From: Bradyrhizobium sp. NDS-1
GTDB lineage: Bacteria; Pseudomonadota; Alphaproteobacteria; Rhizobiales; Xanthobacteraceae
Direction: 5' to 3'
Assembly: GCF_032918005.1 (NCBI RefSeq)
Contig: NZ_CP136628.1
Location: 248,001-312,000 of the forward strand
DNA length: 64,000 nucleotides
A program made the translations under genes and the position numbers. This document shows, one piece after another, positions 40,079-48,727 of the stretch. Numbering within the stretch: position 1 is the stretch's first letter; every line of letters starts with the position of its first letter. A model generated the notes under the pieces. That model searched no databases and had not been told where the DNA came from. It saw only the letters and a list, made by a program, of their open reading frames with translations.

Positions 40079-40417
40079 ATGACCAAGTCCTGTTCTACGA
40101 AGTCCTTTTCGACCAAGTCTTCCTCCACCAGGTCCCTGACGAGCAAGATCCGCGACACCAGCCTCGCCCTCGGCTTTGCTGCCATCGTCTCGATCGCCTC
40201 GACGACCTCGAGCTTCGCCTTCTCGTCCGAGGCGCAGCAGATGTGCACTGGCGACGCCTTCCGCCTGTGCTCGGCGGAAATCCCCAACATCCCGAAGATC
40301 ACCGCGTGCATGATCAAGCATCGTTCGGACCTGAGCGCCGGCTGCCGCGCGGTGATGGACAAGACTCTCGCCAAGGGCGCGTCGCGCAAGGTCGCTGACG
40401 CCCAGAGCACTCAATAA
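40079..40417 (+). CDS. Cysteine-rich repeat secreted protein (112 aa)
   Basis: The N-terminus is an unusual Lys/Ser/Thr repeat (TKSCSTKSFSTKSSSTRSLT), followed by a hydrophobic segment (about 32-52) that likely serves as signal peptide or anchor. The mature part holds one cysteine-rich repeat with the spacing MCTGDAFRLC...ACMIKH...LSAGC, like the GLG1/FGF-receptor cysteine-rich repeat family. The 71-residue protein encoded at 40588 shares this pattern. ATG at 40079 has GGGAG 7 bases upstream. Function unknown. Confidence 0.8.
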   Translation: MTKSCSTKSFSTKSSSTRSLTSKIRDTSLALGFAAIVSIASTTSSFAFSSEAQQMCTGDAFRLCSAEIPNIPKITACMIKHRSDLSAGCRAVMDKTLAKGASRKVADAQSTQ

Positions 40418-40467
40418 GGGCGCGCGCAACAACGATCGTCGCGCTGGTCAGCTCCCCTCGCGATGTG

Positions 40468-40486
40468 CCCCGGCGTCAAGCCGGGG
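40468..40486. repeat. Dispersed palindromic repeat
   Basis: CCCCGGC-GTCAA-GCCGGGG forms a perfect hairpin between the two cysteine-rich protein genes. The same core (ccccgg-tcaa-gccgggg) recurs at 58656-58676. Confidence 0.65.
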
Positions 40487-40587
40487 CCACGCCGCTGCAC
40501 TCTCCCGCTCGGCAATAAAGCCGTTGCAGCCCCGGGATCGTCGCACTAGCTTCCCCGCACATCTTTCCGGGTAAGAGGCATTACGCG

Positions 40588-40803
40588 ATGACCAGATTTC
40601 TTTTCATCATTCCTTTGCTCCTGTGCGGCTCGGTCGCAACGGCGCAGCAGCAGCCCGGCCACGATGCCTGCGCGCGCGATGTCAGCCGCTTCTGCCGCGC
40701 CGTGATGAACAATGGCGATGGCGCCGTGCTCGCCTGTCTGAAGCAGAACCGCACGAAGCTGAGCAAGGGCTGCGACAAGGTGCTGACCGAGCACGGGCAG
40801 TGA
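40588..40803 (+). CDS. Cysteine-rich repeat secreted protein (71 aa)
   Basis: A signal peptide (MTRFLFIIPLLLCGSVATAQ) is followed by one cysteine-rich repeat with spacing ACARDVSRFC...ACLKQN...LSKGC, matching the protein at 40079. The motif resembles the GLG1-type cysteine-rich repeat found in small secreted proteins of Bradyrhizobium. The two genes are tandem paralogues on the same strand, 170 bases apart, separated by a palindromic repeat. Four cysteines imply two disulfides. Confidence 0.8.
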   Translation: MTRFLFIIPLLLCGSVATAQQQPGHDACARDVSRFCRAVMNNGDGAVLACLKQNRTKLSKGCDKVLTEHGQ

Positions 40804-40849
40804 TCGTCATTCCGGAGCGCGCCGCCAGGCGCGAGCTCCGGAGCGAAAG

Positions 40850-42538
40850 CTATGTGCTGCTTCCCGCTGCGGTCGCGACTACCGGCAGCACCTCGGCGCT
40901 CGCACGATCAGGCGTCTCGTCCTTCCAGCGCACCGAGCCGAACGGGCGCTCCAGCATGCGGCGGATCCGCACCGGCTCGGGGCCGATGTGGAAGGCGATC
41001 GCCTCGAGGTGAAGCGCGCGTTCGGATTGCGTCGAGCGGTTGCGCTGACGCAGATAGTCGAACCAGGTCGGGCAGTGATAGCGCTCGGTCCACAATTCGG
41101 GATCGGCGATGTCGCGCGCGATCGACCAGCCATAGGCGCCGTTGCGCTGGCGCGAGAGCTGCACGTCCTGCATCACGTTGTGGAAGGCGCGCGCGTTCTC
41201 CTGGGCGACCCGGTATTCAATCTCGACCACCAGCGGTCCGCTGCGCCCCGTCAGCGACAGCTTCACCTCGGGATCGGCCAGCACGTCGGCATCCTCGTTG
41301 CGGGCGCCGACGCGCGGCATCGTCAGCCAGATCCCGAGCAGCGGCGAGATCAGCATCAGGCCGGCCGCGGTCAGCAGCGCGACTTCCACACCGGCAAAGT
41401 CGGTGAGACGGCCCCAGCCCCAGGCGCCGATCGCGATGCCGCCGGAAATCGAGGCCTGGAACGCCGCGAGCGAGCGCCCGGCAACCCAGCGCGGCGCCGA
41501 AAGCTGCACGCCGATATTGAACAGCGCAATGGCGGCCATCCATACCGCACCGGCCAGAACCAGCGCGGTTGCGGTCAGCACCGGCTCCGTGCTCAGAGCC
41601 AGCGCGGCCATCGCGAAAGCCATCGAGATGGTGCAGGCGCGGATCGCTGCCTCGCCGCTCATGCGCTTGCGCAATTCGTGGATGTTGAGCGCGCCGATCA
41701 CGGCGCCCATGCCGAAGGCGCCGAGCATGATGCCATAGGTCTGCGCGCCGCCATGCAACAGGTCACGCGCGACCAGCGGCATCAGCGCCATGATGGCGCC
41801 GCCGATCAGGCCCATCACCAGCGTGCGCAACAGCACGATCTTGATCGGCGGCGAATTGGTGATGTAGCGGAAGCCGGAGACCATGGCGCGGTTGAGTTTT
41901 TCCCGCGGCAGGCGGGAGGGTTCGGTGCTGCGCCGCCAGAGCAGCAGCACCACCAGCAGCGGCAGATAGAGGATCGCGTTGCAGGCGAACGCCGCGACTG
42001 CGCCGAGCGAAGCGACGATGACGCCGCCCACCGCGGGACCGAAGCTGCGTGCGATGTTGTAGCTGATGCCGTTCAGCGCCACCGCGGACGCCAATGCCTC
42101 GGGCGGCACCTGTTCGCTGACCGAGGACTGCCAGGCCGGGCCGAACAGCGCATTGCCGCTGCCGACCACGAAGCAGAAGACGAGCAGCAATTCGGGGATG
42201 ATCATGTTGAGGCCGGCCAGCAAGGTGAGCGCGCTCGCGCCGATCAAGGCAATCATCAGCGAGATCAGCGCAACTATGCGGCGGTCATACATGTCGGCGA
42301 TGGCGCCGGCCGGCATCGAGATCAGCATGATCGGCAGCATCAGGGCGGTCTGCACCAGCGCGACCTTGTCGGCCGACGCCGCCATCTGCGTCATCGCCCA
42401 GGCTGCGCCGACGCCCTGGATCAGCAGGCCGAGATTGGAAAGCAGGCTGGCGAGCCAGATGCGCCGGAACACGGTGTACCGCAGCGGCGCGGTGATGCCG
42501 TCGGCGGCGATTTTCTGGCGGTTCGTCTGCTCGGTCAT
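40850..42538 (-). CDS. MFS transporter with C-terminal monooxygenase-like domain
   Basis: The 562-residue protein has an EntS-like MFS part with 12 transmembrane helices (about 25-410; GAIADMYDRRIVAL is the loop 2-3 motif) and a ~130-residue soluble extension. The extension starts VVEIEYRVAQENARAFHNVM and continues to WFDYLRQRNRSTQSER, resembling a dimeric alpha/beta-barrel (antibiotic-monooxygenase-like) domain. Similar MFS fusions exist in Rhizobiales, from memory. The ATG at 42538 is used. Substrate unknown. Confidence 0.85.
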   Translation of the reverse strand: MTEQTNRQKIAADGITAPLRYTVFRRIWLASLLSNLGLLIQGVGAAWAMTQMAASADKVALVQTALMLPIMLISMPAGAIADMYDRRIVALISLMIALIGASALTLLAGLNMIIPELLLVFCFVVGSGNALFGPAWQSSVSEQVPPEALASAVALNGISYNIARSFGPAVGGVIVASLGAVAAFACNAILYLPLLVVLLLWRRSTEPSRLPREKLNRAMVSGFRYITNSPPIKIVLLRTLVMGLIGGAIMALMPLVARDLLHGGAQTYGIMLGAFGMGAVIGALNIHELRKRMSGEAAIRACTISMAFAMAALALSTEPVLTATALVLAGAVWMAAIALFNIGVQLSAPRWVAGRSLAAFQASISGGIAIGAWGWGRLTDFAGVEVALLTAAGLMLISPLLGIWLTMPRVGARNEDADVLADPEVKLSLTGRSGPLVVEIEYRVAQENARAFHNVMQDVQLSRQRNGAYGWSIARDIADPELWTERYHCPTWFDYLRQRNRSTQSERALHLEAIAFHIGPEPVRIRRMLERPFGSVRWKDETPDRASAEVLPVVATAAGSST

Positions 42539-42674
42539 ATCCCCTTCCAAATGGGCTGGCAGAAGTGCTCCACGCGATTCCGGCAAGTCCAGTGATGCCC
42601 GCGAAAGTCCTTCGCTGTCCAGTGATTAGGCCGCTATAAGCAGTGCAAAGAGGCGGTTTGCCGGGGAGGAACAA

Positions 42675-44048
42675 ATGCAGCTGTCGCGACGGACGATCCT
42701 GCTGGGGACTGGGACCGCGGCTTTCGCAGTTGCGAGCTTGCGAGCGGGTGCGCTGGCCCAGACCGCGCCTGCCGTGGCGCCGAATGCTGAGGCGCCGCCG
42801 ATCCTCTTCGTCCACGGCAATGGCGATTATGACGCGCTCTGGATGACCACGATATGGCGGATGGAATCCAACGGCATCGCACGCGATCGCATGGCCGCGA
42901 TCAATTTCACGGACCCGTTGGCGCGCAGCGACGACAAGGTCGAGCAGGCGAACCGCTCCTCGACCGAGGATCAGCGCCGGGAGCTCACTGCTGCCATCGC
43001 CGAGTTGAAGCGACGGACCGGCGCACCTCGCGTGGCGCTGGTCGGCAGCTCGCGCGGTGGCAATGCGATCCGCAACGTCATCAGGAATGGCGGAGCGGCC
43101 GATGTCAGTCACGCCGTGCTGTGCGGCACACCCAATCACGGCGTGTTCGCGACCGATGACCAGCCCAATAACGAGTTTAACGGTCGCGGTGCATTCCTGC
43201 GCGGCCTGAACGAGGGCGAGACCGAGATGACACCGGGTGTTGCCTTCCTCACGCTGCGCAGCGACGGCCTGGACAAATTTGCCCAGCCCGACGGCCGCTT
43301 CATCGGCAAGCCCGGCACGCCGACCGGCGTCACCAATGAAGGCCCGGAGCTGAAGGGCGCCACCAATCTCGTGCTCGGTGCACTCGACCATCGCGAGGTC
43401 GCGTTCCATCCGCGCGCCTTCCGCGAGATCTACAAATTCATCGCGGGCCGCGAGCCCGCGCGCATCGCGATTGTTCCCGAGGCAAGCGTCAAGTTGAGCG
43501 GACTCGTCACCGGCACGCCCGGCGGCGTGTCGACCAACCGTCCGGTCGCAGGTGCAACCGTCGATATCTTCCGCGTCGACCCTGATACCGGTGAGCGCAA
43601 GGGCAGTGCGCTGCACAGCGCAACGACCGGCGCTGACGGACGCTGGGGTCCGGCGCAGGTCGACTCGTCCTGGTCGCTGGAATTTGTCCTGACCTCGGCG
43701 GGTGCGCCGATCACACACATTTATCGCTCGCCGTTCCCGCGCTCGTCCGACGTCGTCCATTTGCGCGCCGCACGGCCGCTCGGGCCAGCGGACAAGGACG
43801 CCGGCGCGGTCGTGATCATGTCGCGGCCGAGGGGCTATTTCGGGCTGCCGCGGGACGTGGTTCTGTTCGACGGCAAGGAGCCGGCCGACGTCAAGTTGGG
43901 CGTGCCGACGGATTCGGTGGCAACATTGCGGTTTGCGGCGGCCGAGGTCGGACGTAACATCGTGGCCCAGTTCGGCGAAGAACGGATTGTGGCACGTGCC
44001 TGGCCCGCCCTCGAGAACAGGATTGCGATCGCCGAGCTGACTTATTAG
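42675..44048 (+). CDS. Tat-exported alpha/beta hydrolase
   Basis: The 457-residue precursor has a twin-arginine signal, LSRRTILLGTGTAAFAV, cleaved near GALAQT. An alpha/beta hydrolase domain follows: ILFVHGNGDYDALW (oxyanion strand) and VALVGSSRGGNAIRN with the GSSRG nucleophile elbow. A C-terminal region (from about 275) with a KLSGLVTGTPGG...GATVDIFRVD pattern looks like a carboxypeptidase-regulatory-type beta domain. The P450 gene begins 34 bases downstream, so they may be co-expressed. Substrate unknown. Confidence 0.82.
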   Translation: MQLSRRTILLGTGTAAFAVASLRAGALAQTAPAVAPNAEAPPILFVHGNGDYDALWMTTIWRMESNGIARDRMAAINFTDPLARSDDKVEQANRSSTEDQRRELTAAIAELKRRTGAPRVALVGSSRGGNAIRNVIRNGGAADVSHAVLCGTPNHGVFATDDQPNNEFNGRGAFLRGLNEGETEMTPGVAFLTLRSDGLDKFAQPDGRFIGKPGTPTGVTNEGPELKGATNLVLGALDHREVAFHPRAFREIYKFIAGREPARIAIVPEASVKLSGLVTGTPGGVSTNRPVAGATVDIFRVDPDTGERKGSALHSATTGADGRWGPAQVDSSWSLEFVLTSAGAPITHIYRSPFPRSSDVVHLRAARPLGPADKDAGAVVIMSRPRGYFGLPRDVVLFDGKEPADVKLGVPTDSVATLRFAAAEVGRNIVAQFGEERIVARAWPALENRIAIAELTY

Positions 44049-44082
44049 CTGTTGCCTGCGTCCCATCCCCCGGGAGAGTGCC

Positions 44083-45453
44083 ATGAATATCGCCAGCGTG
44101 CGTCGGCCCATCATCCCTCCGGCTCCCCCGCGTGCGCCCGACGACATGTCATTTTTCGGTCGTCTCGCGGTGATCCGCCGGAACATGATCGCAACCTGGG
44201 GGCAGCGCGCCTATGAGGAAGACGTCGTCCAGGGGCGCTTCTTCTTTCGCAACAGTTTCATCCTGAACCGGCCGGATGCGATCCGGCACGTCCTGCTCAA
44301 CAATTACGAGAACTACACCCGCACGCCGGCGGGAATCCGCATGCTGCGCCCCGTTCTGGGTGACGGCCTCCTGATCGCGGAAGGCCATTCCTGGACGTTT
44401 CAGCGCCGCACGCTTGCGCCGGCCTTCACGCCGCGCGCGACCGCAAACCTGGTCCCGCACATGACGGCGGTGCTCGACGAGACCATCGCGAAGCTGGATG
44501 ACCGCTCGGGTGAAGACGTCGATCTGCGCGAGATCATGCAGCGCATGACCCTCGAGATCGCCGGGCGCACGATGTTCTCGTTCGGCATGGACCGGCATGG
44601 CGCGACCCTGCGCAATTTCATCATGGAATATGCCGCGCGGTTGGGACGCCCGTATCTCCTCGACATGGTGCTGCCGGTGTCCTGGCCGAGCCCAATGGAT
44701 TTTGCACGGGCGCGCTTCCGCAAGCGCTGGACCGATTTCGTTGCCATGCTGATCGCCGAACGGCGTGCAACCGGCAAGAAGGACGGCGCACCGCCGCGCG
44801 ACCTGTTCGACCTCATGGACGAGGCGCGGGATCCCGAAACGGGCAAGGGCTTTTCCGACGAACAGCTCGTCGACGAGGTCGCGACCATGATCCTTGCCGG
44901 TCACGAGACCACGGCGACGGCGCTGTTCTGGGCGCTCTATCTGCTCGCGCTCGACCCTGATACGCAGGAGGAGGTCGCCTCCGAGGCCCGCGGCGAGCAT
45001 CTCGACAGCATGGCCGACATCGATCGGCAGAAGTTCACCCGCGCCGTGATCGAGGAGACGATGCGGCTCTATCCGCCTGCCTTCCTCGTGGCACGCGCGG
45101 CGCGCGACAAGGACAATGCGGCCGGCGTCGAGATCGGCAAGGGCGACATCATCATGATCGCGCCCTGGCTGCTGCACCGGCACGAGAAGCTGTGGGATCA
45201 ACCGAACGCGTTCATTCCCAAGCGCTTCACGTCAACGGAGGCGCCCGATCGTTTCGCCTATTTGCCGTTCGGCGCCGGTCCGCGCGTCTGCATCGGCGCG
45301 CCGTTCGCGCAAGCCGAATCCGTGCTGGCGCTGGCCCGGCTGATCGGCGCGTTCCGGGTCGAGCTCGCCGATACCGCGAATCCCGTGATCCCGCTCGGTG
45401 TCGTCACGACCCAGCCGGACCATTCACCCATGTTCCGCATCACGCGTCGATGA
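44083..45453 (+). CDS. Cytochrome P450
   Basis: The 456-residue protein is a soluble class I-like P450. The I-helix oxygen-activation motif is AGHETTATALFW, the K-helix ExxR is EETMRLYPP, and the haem-binding loop is FGAGPRVCIGAPFA with the axial Cys. It needs a ferredoxin and reductase, which are not in the window. It follows the Tat-exported hydrolase gene closely. Substrate cannot be inferred; the length and motifs resemble bacterial fatty acid or terpene P450s of the CYP1xx type. Confidence 0.94.
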   Translation: MNIASVRRPIIPPAPPRAPDDMSFFGRLAVIRRNMIATWGQRAYEEDVVQGRFFFRNSFILNRPDAIRHVLLNNYENYTRTPAGIRMLRPVLGDGLLIAEGHSWTFQRRTLAPAFTPRATANLVPHMTAVLDETIAKLDDRSGEDVDLREIMQRMTLEIAGRTMFSFGMDRHGATLRNFIMEYAARLGRPYLLDMVLPVSWPSPMDFARARFRKRWTDFVAMLIAERRATGKKDGAPPRDLFDLMDEARDPETGKGFSDEQLVDEVATMILAGHETTATALFWALYLLALDPDTQEEVASEARGEHLDSMADIDRQKFTRAVIEETMRLYPPAFLVARAARDKDNAAGVEIGKGDIIMIAPWLLHRHEKLWDQPNAFIPKRFTSTEAPDRFAYLPFGAGPRVCIGAPFAQAESVLALARLIGAFRVELADTANPVIPLGVVTTQPDHSPMFRITRR

Positions 45454-45503
45454 CAGGCTCTCGTCTGGCCGATGTCTTGATCTCCATTAGGTAGAGTCTC
45501 GCC

Positions 45504-46913
45504 ATGAGCGACGTCCAGGCCCAGTTTTCCGTTCTGAAGCAGACCGCCGACGCTAAAGTGGTCGACGCGATCGCGCGCCTCATCGAGCACGGCGAGGATC
45601 ACGAGCTCAACCGCGTCAATGTTCTCGACTTCGCGACGCAGTATGGCGTCGACGAAGAGCATGCGATCTCCGGCTTCCTGCATGCGGCGCGGCTCGGCCT
45701 GTTCGATCTCGGCTGGAACGTGTTATGCCCGGGCTGCAGCGGCGTGCTGGGGGCGCATTCGACCCTGAAGGCGCTCAAGCCGGATGAGTATCATTGTGCG
45801 CTCTGCGCGTGCGGTTACAAGACCTCGGTCGACGATCAGGTCGAGGTCTCCTTCACCGTGAATCCGCGGGTGCGACGAATCGCGGCGCACGACCCCGATA
45901 CGCTTCCGGTTTGGGAGTATTTCAAGCAAATGTTCTGGAGCTCCGGCGTCGACTTCAACCTTGAATCGTTCGCGACGCTCGCTAACGAAGTAACGCTCGA
46001 CACGATGGAGCTGCCGGCCGGCGAGAAGGCGACCATGTCGCTGCAATTGCCTAGTGACTTCGTCATCATATTCGAGCCGGTGACGCACGCGGCCCATTTC
46101 ATCGACGTCCAGGGCGAGCCGACCAAGGACCGCCAGCAGCTAGCCATCATGTACAACAAGGTGCAGGCCCCGACGGGGACCACGACGATGCGGCCGGGTC
46201 CGCTGCGGCTGTCGCTGGAAAACCAGGCCGGCGTGCGCGTGTTGCCTTCGGTGTTCATCGCCGCCGAGGCACTTCACCATCTCATCGGCAAGCGCAAGCC
46301 GTTCCTGACCGCCAAGCGGATGCTGTCGAACCAGACCTTTCGCGACGTGTTCAAGGCGGACAATCTCAGTCTCGACCAGCGGCTGCAGATCACCTCGCTG
46401 ACCTTCCTGTTCACCGATCTCAAGGGATCGACCGCGCTCTACGAGCGCGTCGGCGATCTCGCCGCCTTCGATCTCGTGCGGGCTCATTTCCATGCGCTGC
46501 TCGAGATCATCTCCTCCGAGAAGGGCGCCGTGGTGAAGACGATCGGGGATGCCGTGATGGCGACCTTTGTCCGTCCCGAGCATGCCATCGTCGCGGGCTT
46601 GCGGATGCGCGCGGCGATGGACGCGCTCAACAAGCAGCGCGGCACGGACGATCTCATCGTCAAGATCGGCATCCATGAAGGTCCCTGCCTCGCGGTCATG
46701 CTCAACGAGCGGCAGGACTATTTCGGCCAGACGGTCAACATCGCCGCCCGTGTGCAAAGCCTTTCGACCGCGCAGGAGATCCACATCACCGGCCCGGTGC
46801 TCGATGCGCCCGCGGTTGCCGAAGTGCTGGAGCAGCGTGCAATCAAGCCGATCCAGAAACAGGCGGCGCTGCGCGGCATCGCCGACAAGATGGTGGTGTA
46901 CGAGATCCCCTGA
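45504..46913 (+). CDS. Class III cyclase with DUF5939-like, zinc-ribbon N-terminus
   Basis: The 469-residue protein has a long N-terminal region (1-280) with a zinc-ribbon-like CPGC...CALCAC cluster at about residues 76-103, and a C-terminal class III cyclase domain. Catalytic features are FLFTDLKGSTALYE (metal Asp), TIGDAVMATF (second Asp) and FGQTVNIAARVQSL (Asn/Arg). DUF5939-type cyclases of this length are frequent in Bradyrhizobium. ATG at 45504. It is monocistronic: a palindromic repeat follows 7 bases after the stop. Confidence 0.87.
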   Translation: MSDVQAQFSVLKQTADAKVVDAIARLIEHGEDHELNRVNVLDFATQYGVDEEHAISGFLHAARLGLFDLGWNVLCPGCSGVLGAHSTLKALKPDEYHCALCACGYKTSVDDQVEVSFTVNPRVRRIAAHDPDTLPVWEYFKQMFWSSGVDFNLESFATLANEVTLDTMELPAGEKATMSLQLPSDFVIIFEPVTHAAHFIDVQGEPTKDRQQLAIMYNKVQAPTGTTTMRPGPLRLSLENQAGVRVLPSVFIAAEALHHLIGKRKPFLTAKRMLSNQTFRDVFKADNLSLDQRLQITSLTFLFTDLKGSTALYERVGDLAAFDLVRAHFHALLEIISSEKGAVVKTIGDAVMATFVRPEHAIVAGLRMRAAMDALNKQRGTDDLIVKIGIHEGPCLAVMLNERQDYFGQTVNIAARVQSLSTAQEIHITGPVLDAPAVAEVLEQRAIKPIQKQAALRGIADKMVVYEIP

Positions 46914-46920
46914 GCTACAA

Positions 46921-46967
46921 ACTGTCATTCCGGGTCCGATGCTCGCGCATCGTCCCGGAATGACAGT
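46921..46967. repeat. Dispersed palindromic repeat (perfect 14-base arms)
   Basis: ACTGTCATTCCGGG (46921-46934) is perfectly inverted at 46954-46967, and an inner CGATGC-tcgc-GCATCG stem is also perfect. It follows the cyclase stop and could terminate transcription. It shares its outer sequence with the elements at 11639 and 52432. Confidence 0.85.
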
Positions 46968-47092
46968 GAACAGATTGCCGAAACGTAATGCGACGCGCGG
47001 AACTGCCGCATGTTGCGCCGGTTGAGTTTCCTCCTCATATGATGCTGGTAACAGCCGCGCTCCTCGCGGCGCATCGATTTCGGTAGGACCTT

Positions 47093-47581
47093 ATGCTCGA
47101 CGGCCTGCGCCAATTCATCACGGACATCGTCGCCCCCCAGAACCAGAACCGCACGTTCGGCGACAGCGATTATCGATTGGCCGCGACGGCGTTGCTGGTC
47201 CACGTGATCTCGCTGGACGGCCAGCCGACAGCGGAAGAGCAGCGCAAGCTGCACGGCCTGATCGAGAGCCATTTTGGGCTCGACCGAGGTACGGCGGAGC
47301 GTCTGATCGCGGACGCAACCCAGGTCGAGGGCGAGGCGGTAGACCTCTATCACTTCACCAGCGTCATCATGCGCTCGCTCGACGAGGAGGGGCGCAAGCG
47401 CATCGTGCAGATGATGTGGGAGCTGGTCTATGCCGACGGACAGGTGAGCGAGTTCGAGGACAACGTCGTCTGGCGCGCCTCCGACCTGCTCGGGATTGCC
47501 CAGCGCGACCGGATTGAGCTGAAGCACGCCATTGCGGACCGTGCCGGCGGTCAGCTGAAGGATAGCGCCGTCGGTGGCTGA
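47093..47581 (+). CDS. TerB family tellurite-resistance-like protein
   Basis: The 162-residue helical protein has the TerB fold pattern: the acidic-residue stretch LLVHVISLDGQPTAEEQRKL and the repeat-related MMWELVYADGQVSEFEDNVV, each a D/E-G metal-binding turn. Members of this COG are widespread and of unknown function, despite the tellurite name. It stands alone between the cyclase and an SDR gene. Confidence 0.87.
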   Translation: MLDGLRQFITDIVAPQNQNRTFGDSDYRLAATALLVHVISLDGQPTAEEQRKLHGLIESHFGLDRGTAERLIADATQVEGEAVDLYHFTSVIMRSLDEEGRKRIVQMMWELVYADGQVSEFEDNVVWRASDLLGIAQRDRIELKHAIADRAGGQLKDSAVGG

Positions 47582-47797
47582 CCCCGTGCCACCTGCGCGG
47601 GATGGCCGGTTGTGCGGATCACATGACGAAACTTTAATGTAGCCGCCGGCCTCGTTGCGTCCGGATTCATCGGTATTCCGCGGCTTTCTTGCTCTCTCTG
47701 ACCTCCGCTCAAGCTGCCATGCTGCCAGCGCCGCTTGCCTGTCGCGCTCGGCCTATGCTCTGGTTCCACCATTGCGGGGCCAAAATCATCAATCCAT

Positions 47798-47823
47798 GAG
47801 ACTTGGATCAAGAGACTTGGATC
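47798..47823 (+). repeat. 12-base tandem duplication before the SDR start
   Basis: GAGACTTGGATC occurs at 47798-47809 and again at 47812-47823, ending at the base before the GTG start. The repeat includes what should be the ribosome binding region. Confidence 0.8.
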
Positions 47824-48603
47824 GTGACTGAGCGGGTAACGTTGATCACCGGTGCCTCGGCGGGCATAGGCACGGAGCTGGCGCGCGTATTTGCCGCCAA
47901 CGGACATCGTCTGGCATTGACGGCGCGGCGCGCGGATCGGCTTGAGGCGCTCGCGAACGAGCTCGCCGCCAAGAGCGGTCAGAAGCCGATCGTGATCGTC
48001 TGCGATCTCCAGGATACCGATGCCGGCGAGACGATCGCGGCGGCACTCGCCGCCGAAGGCGTCGAGCTCGATCACCTCGTCAATAATGCCGGCTTCGGCG
48101 TATTCGGCGATGCCATCGAGCGCGATCGCGCGGACCAGGTCGGGATTGTCGATGTCAACGTGCGGGCCCTGACGGACCTGTCGCTGCGCTTTGCCGATCA
48201 GCTCATCAAGAACAAGGGCGGTCTTCTCAATGTCGGCTCGGTCGCGGGATTCCTGCCCGGCCCCGGCATGGCCGTCTATTATGCGTCCAAGGCCTACGTG
48301 ATTTCCTTTACCGAAGCGCTGCGGGCGGAGCTCGCGCCGCGCGGCGTTCGCGTCACCGTCCTTTGCCCGGGTCCCGTGCCCACCGAATTCCAGGCGCGTG
48401 CCGGCGTCGGCTCCGGACACGATACGGCCCTTCTCAATGTTTCTGCCGTCGATGTCGCCCGGGAGGCCTATCGTGGGCTGATGGCCAATAAAAGGGCAGT
48501 GCTGCCCGGTCTGGGCATCAAGATTGTGCCATTTGCACTGCGCTTCTTCCCGCGGGGTTTCATCCTGGCCGCCACCAGTCGGTTCCAGAGGCAGAGGCAC
48601 TAA
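47824..48603 (+). CDS. SDR family oxidoreductase
   Basis: The 259-residue classical short-chain dehydrogenase has TLITGASAGIGTELA for NADP binding, NNAGFG, the catalytic Ser in LLNVGSVAGFL and YxxxK as YYASKAYV, then CPGPVPTEF. It resembles DltE/YvaG-like ketoreductases. I choose the GTG at 47824 because the family N-terminus follows directly; the frame is open to a TTG at 47803. Expression may be affected by the tandem duplication that forms its leader. Confidence 0.87.
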   Translation: MTERVTLITGASAGIGTELARVFAANGHRLALTARRADRLEALANELAAKSGQKPIVIVCDLQDTDAGETIAAALAAEGVELDHLVNNAGFGVFGDAIERDRADQVGIVDVNVRALTDLSLRFADQLIKNKGGLLNVGSVAGFLPGPGMAVYYASKAYVISFTEALRAELAPRGVRVTVLCPGPVPTEFQARAGVGSGHDTALLNVSAVDVAREAYRGLMANKRAVLPGLGIKIVPFALRFFPRGFILAATSRFQRQRH

Positions 48604-48727
48604 GGAGCGCCCGGCGTCCGTATTGGCCCGGAGCTTGCTTACGTTTCGATGTGTGCGCGAACTCACACGAAATTAACGATCGCTTAGTTATGCTGGCGGT
48701 CTGGACCTAATAGCTTTCGCAAGGACA

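Noticed and set aside
42285..44186. 633-codon minus-strand frame across hydrolase and MFS genes
   Set aside because: It crosses gene boundaries, is antisense to the Tat-hydrolase with its clear GSSRG motif, and has no recognisable domain.
47093..47581. Tellurite resistance operon
   Set aside because: The TerB-like gene stands alone; no terC, terD, terZ or related genes are near, so the name does not imply resistance.
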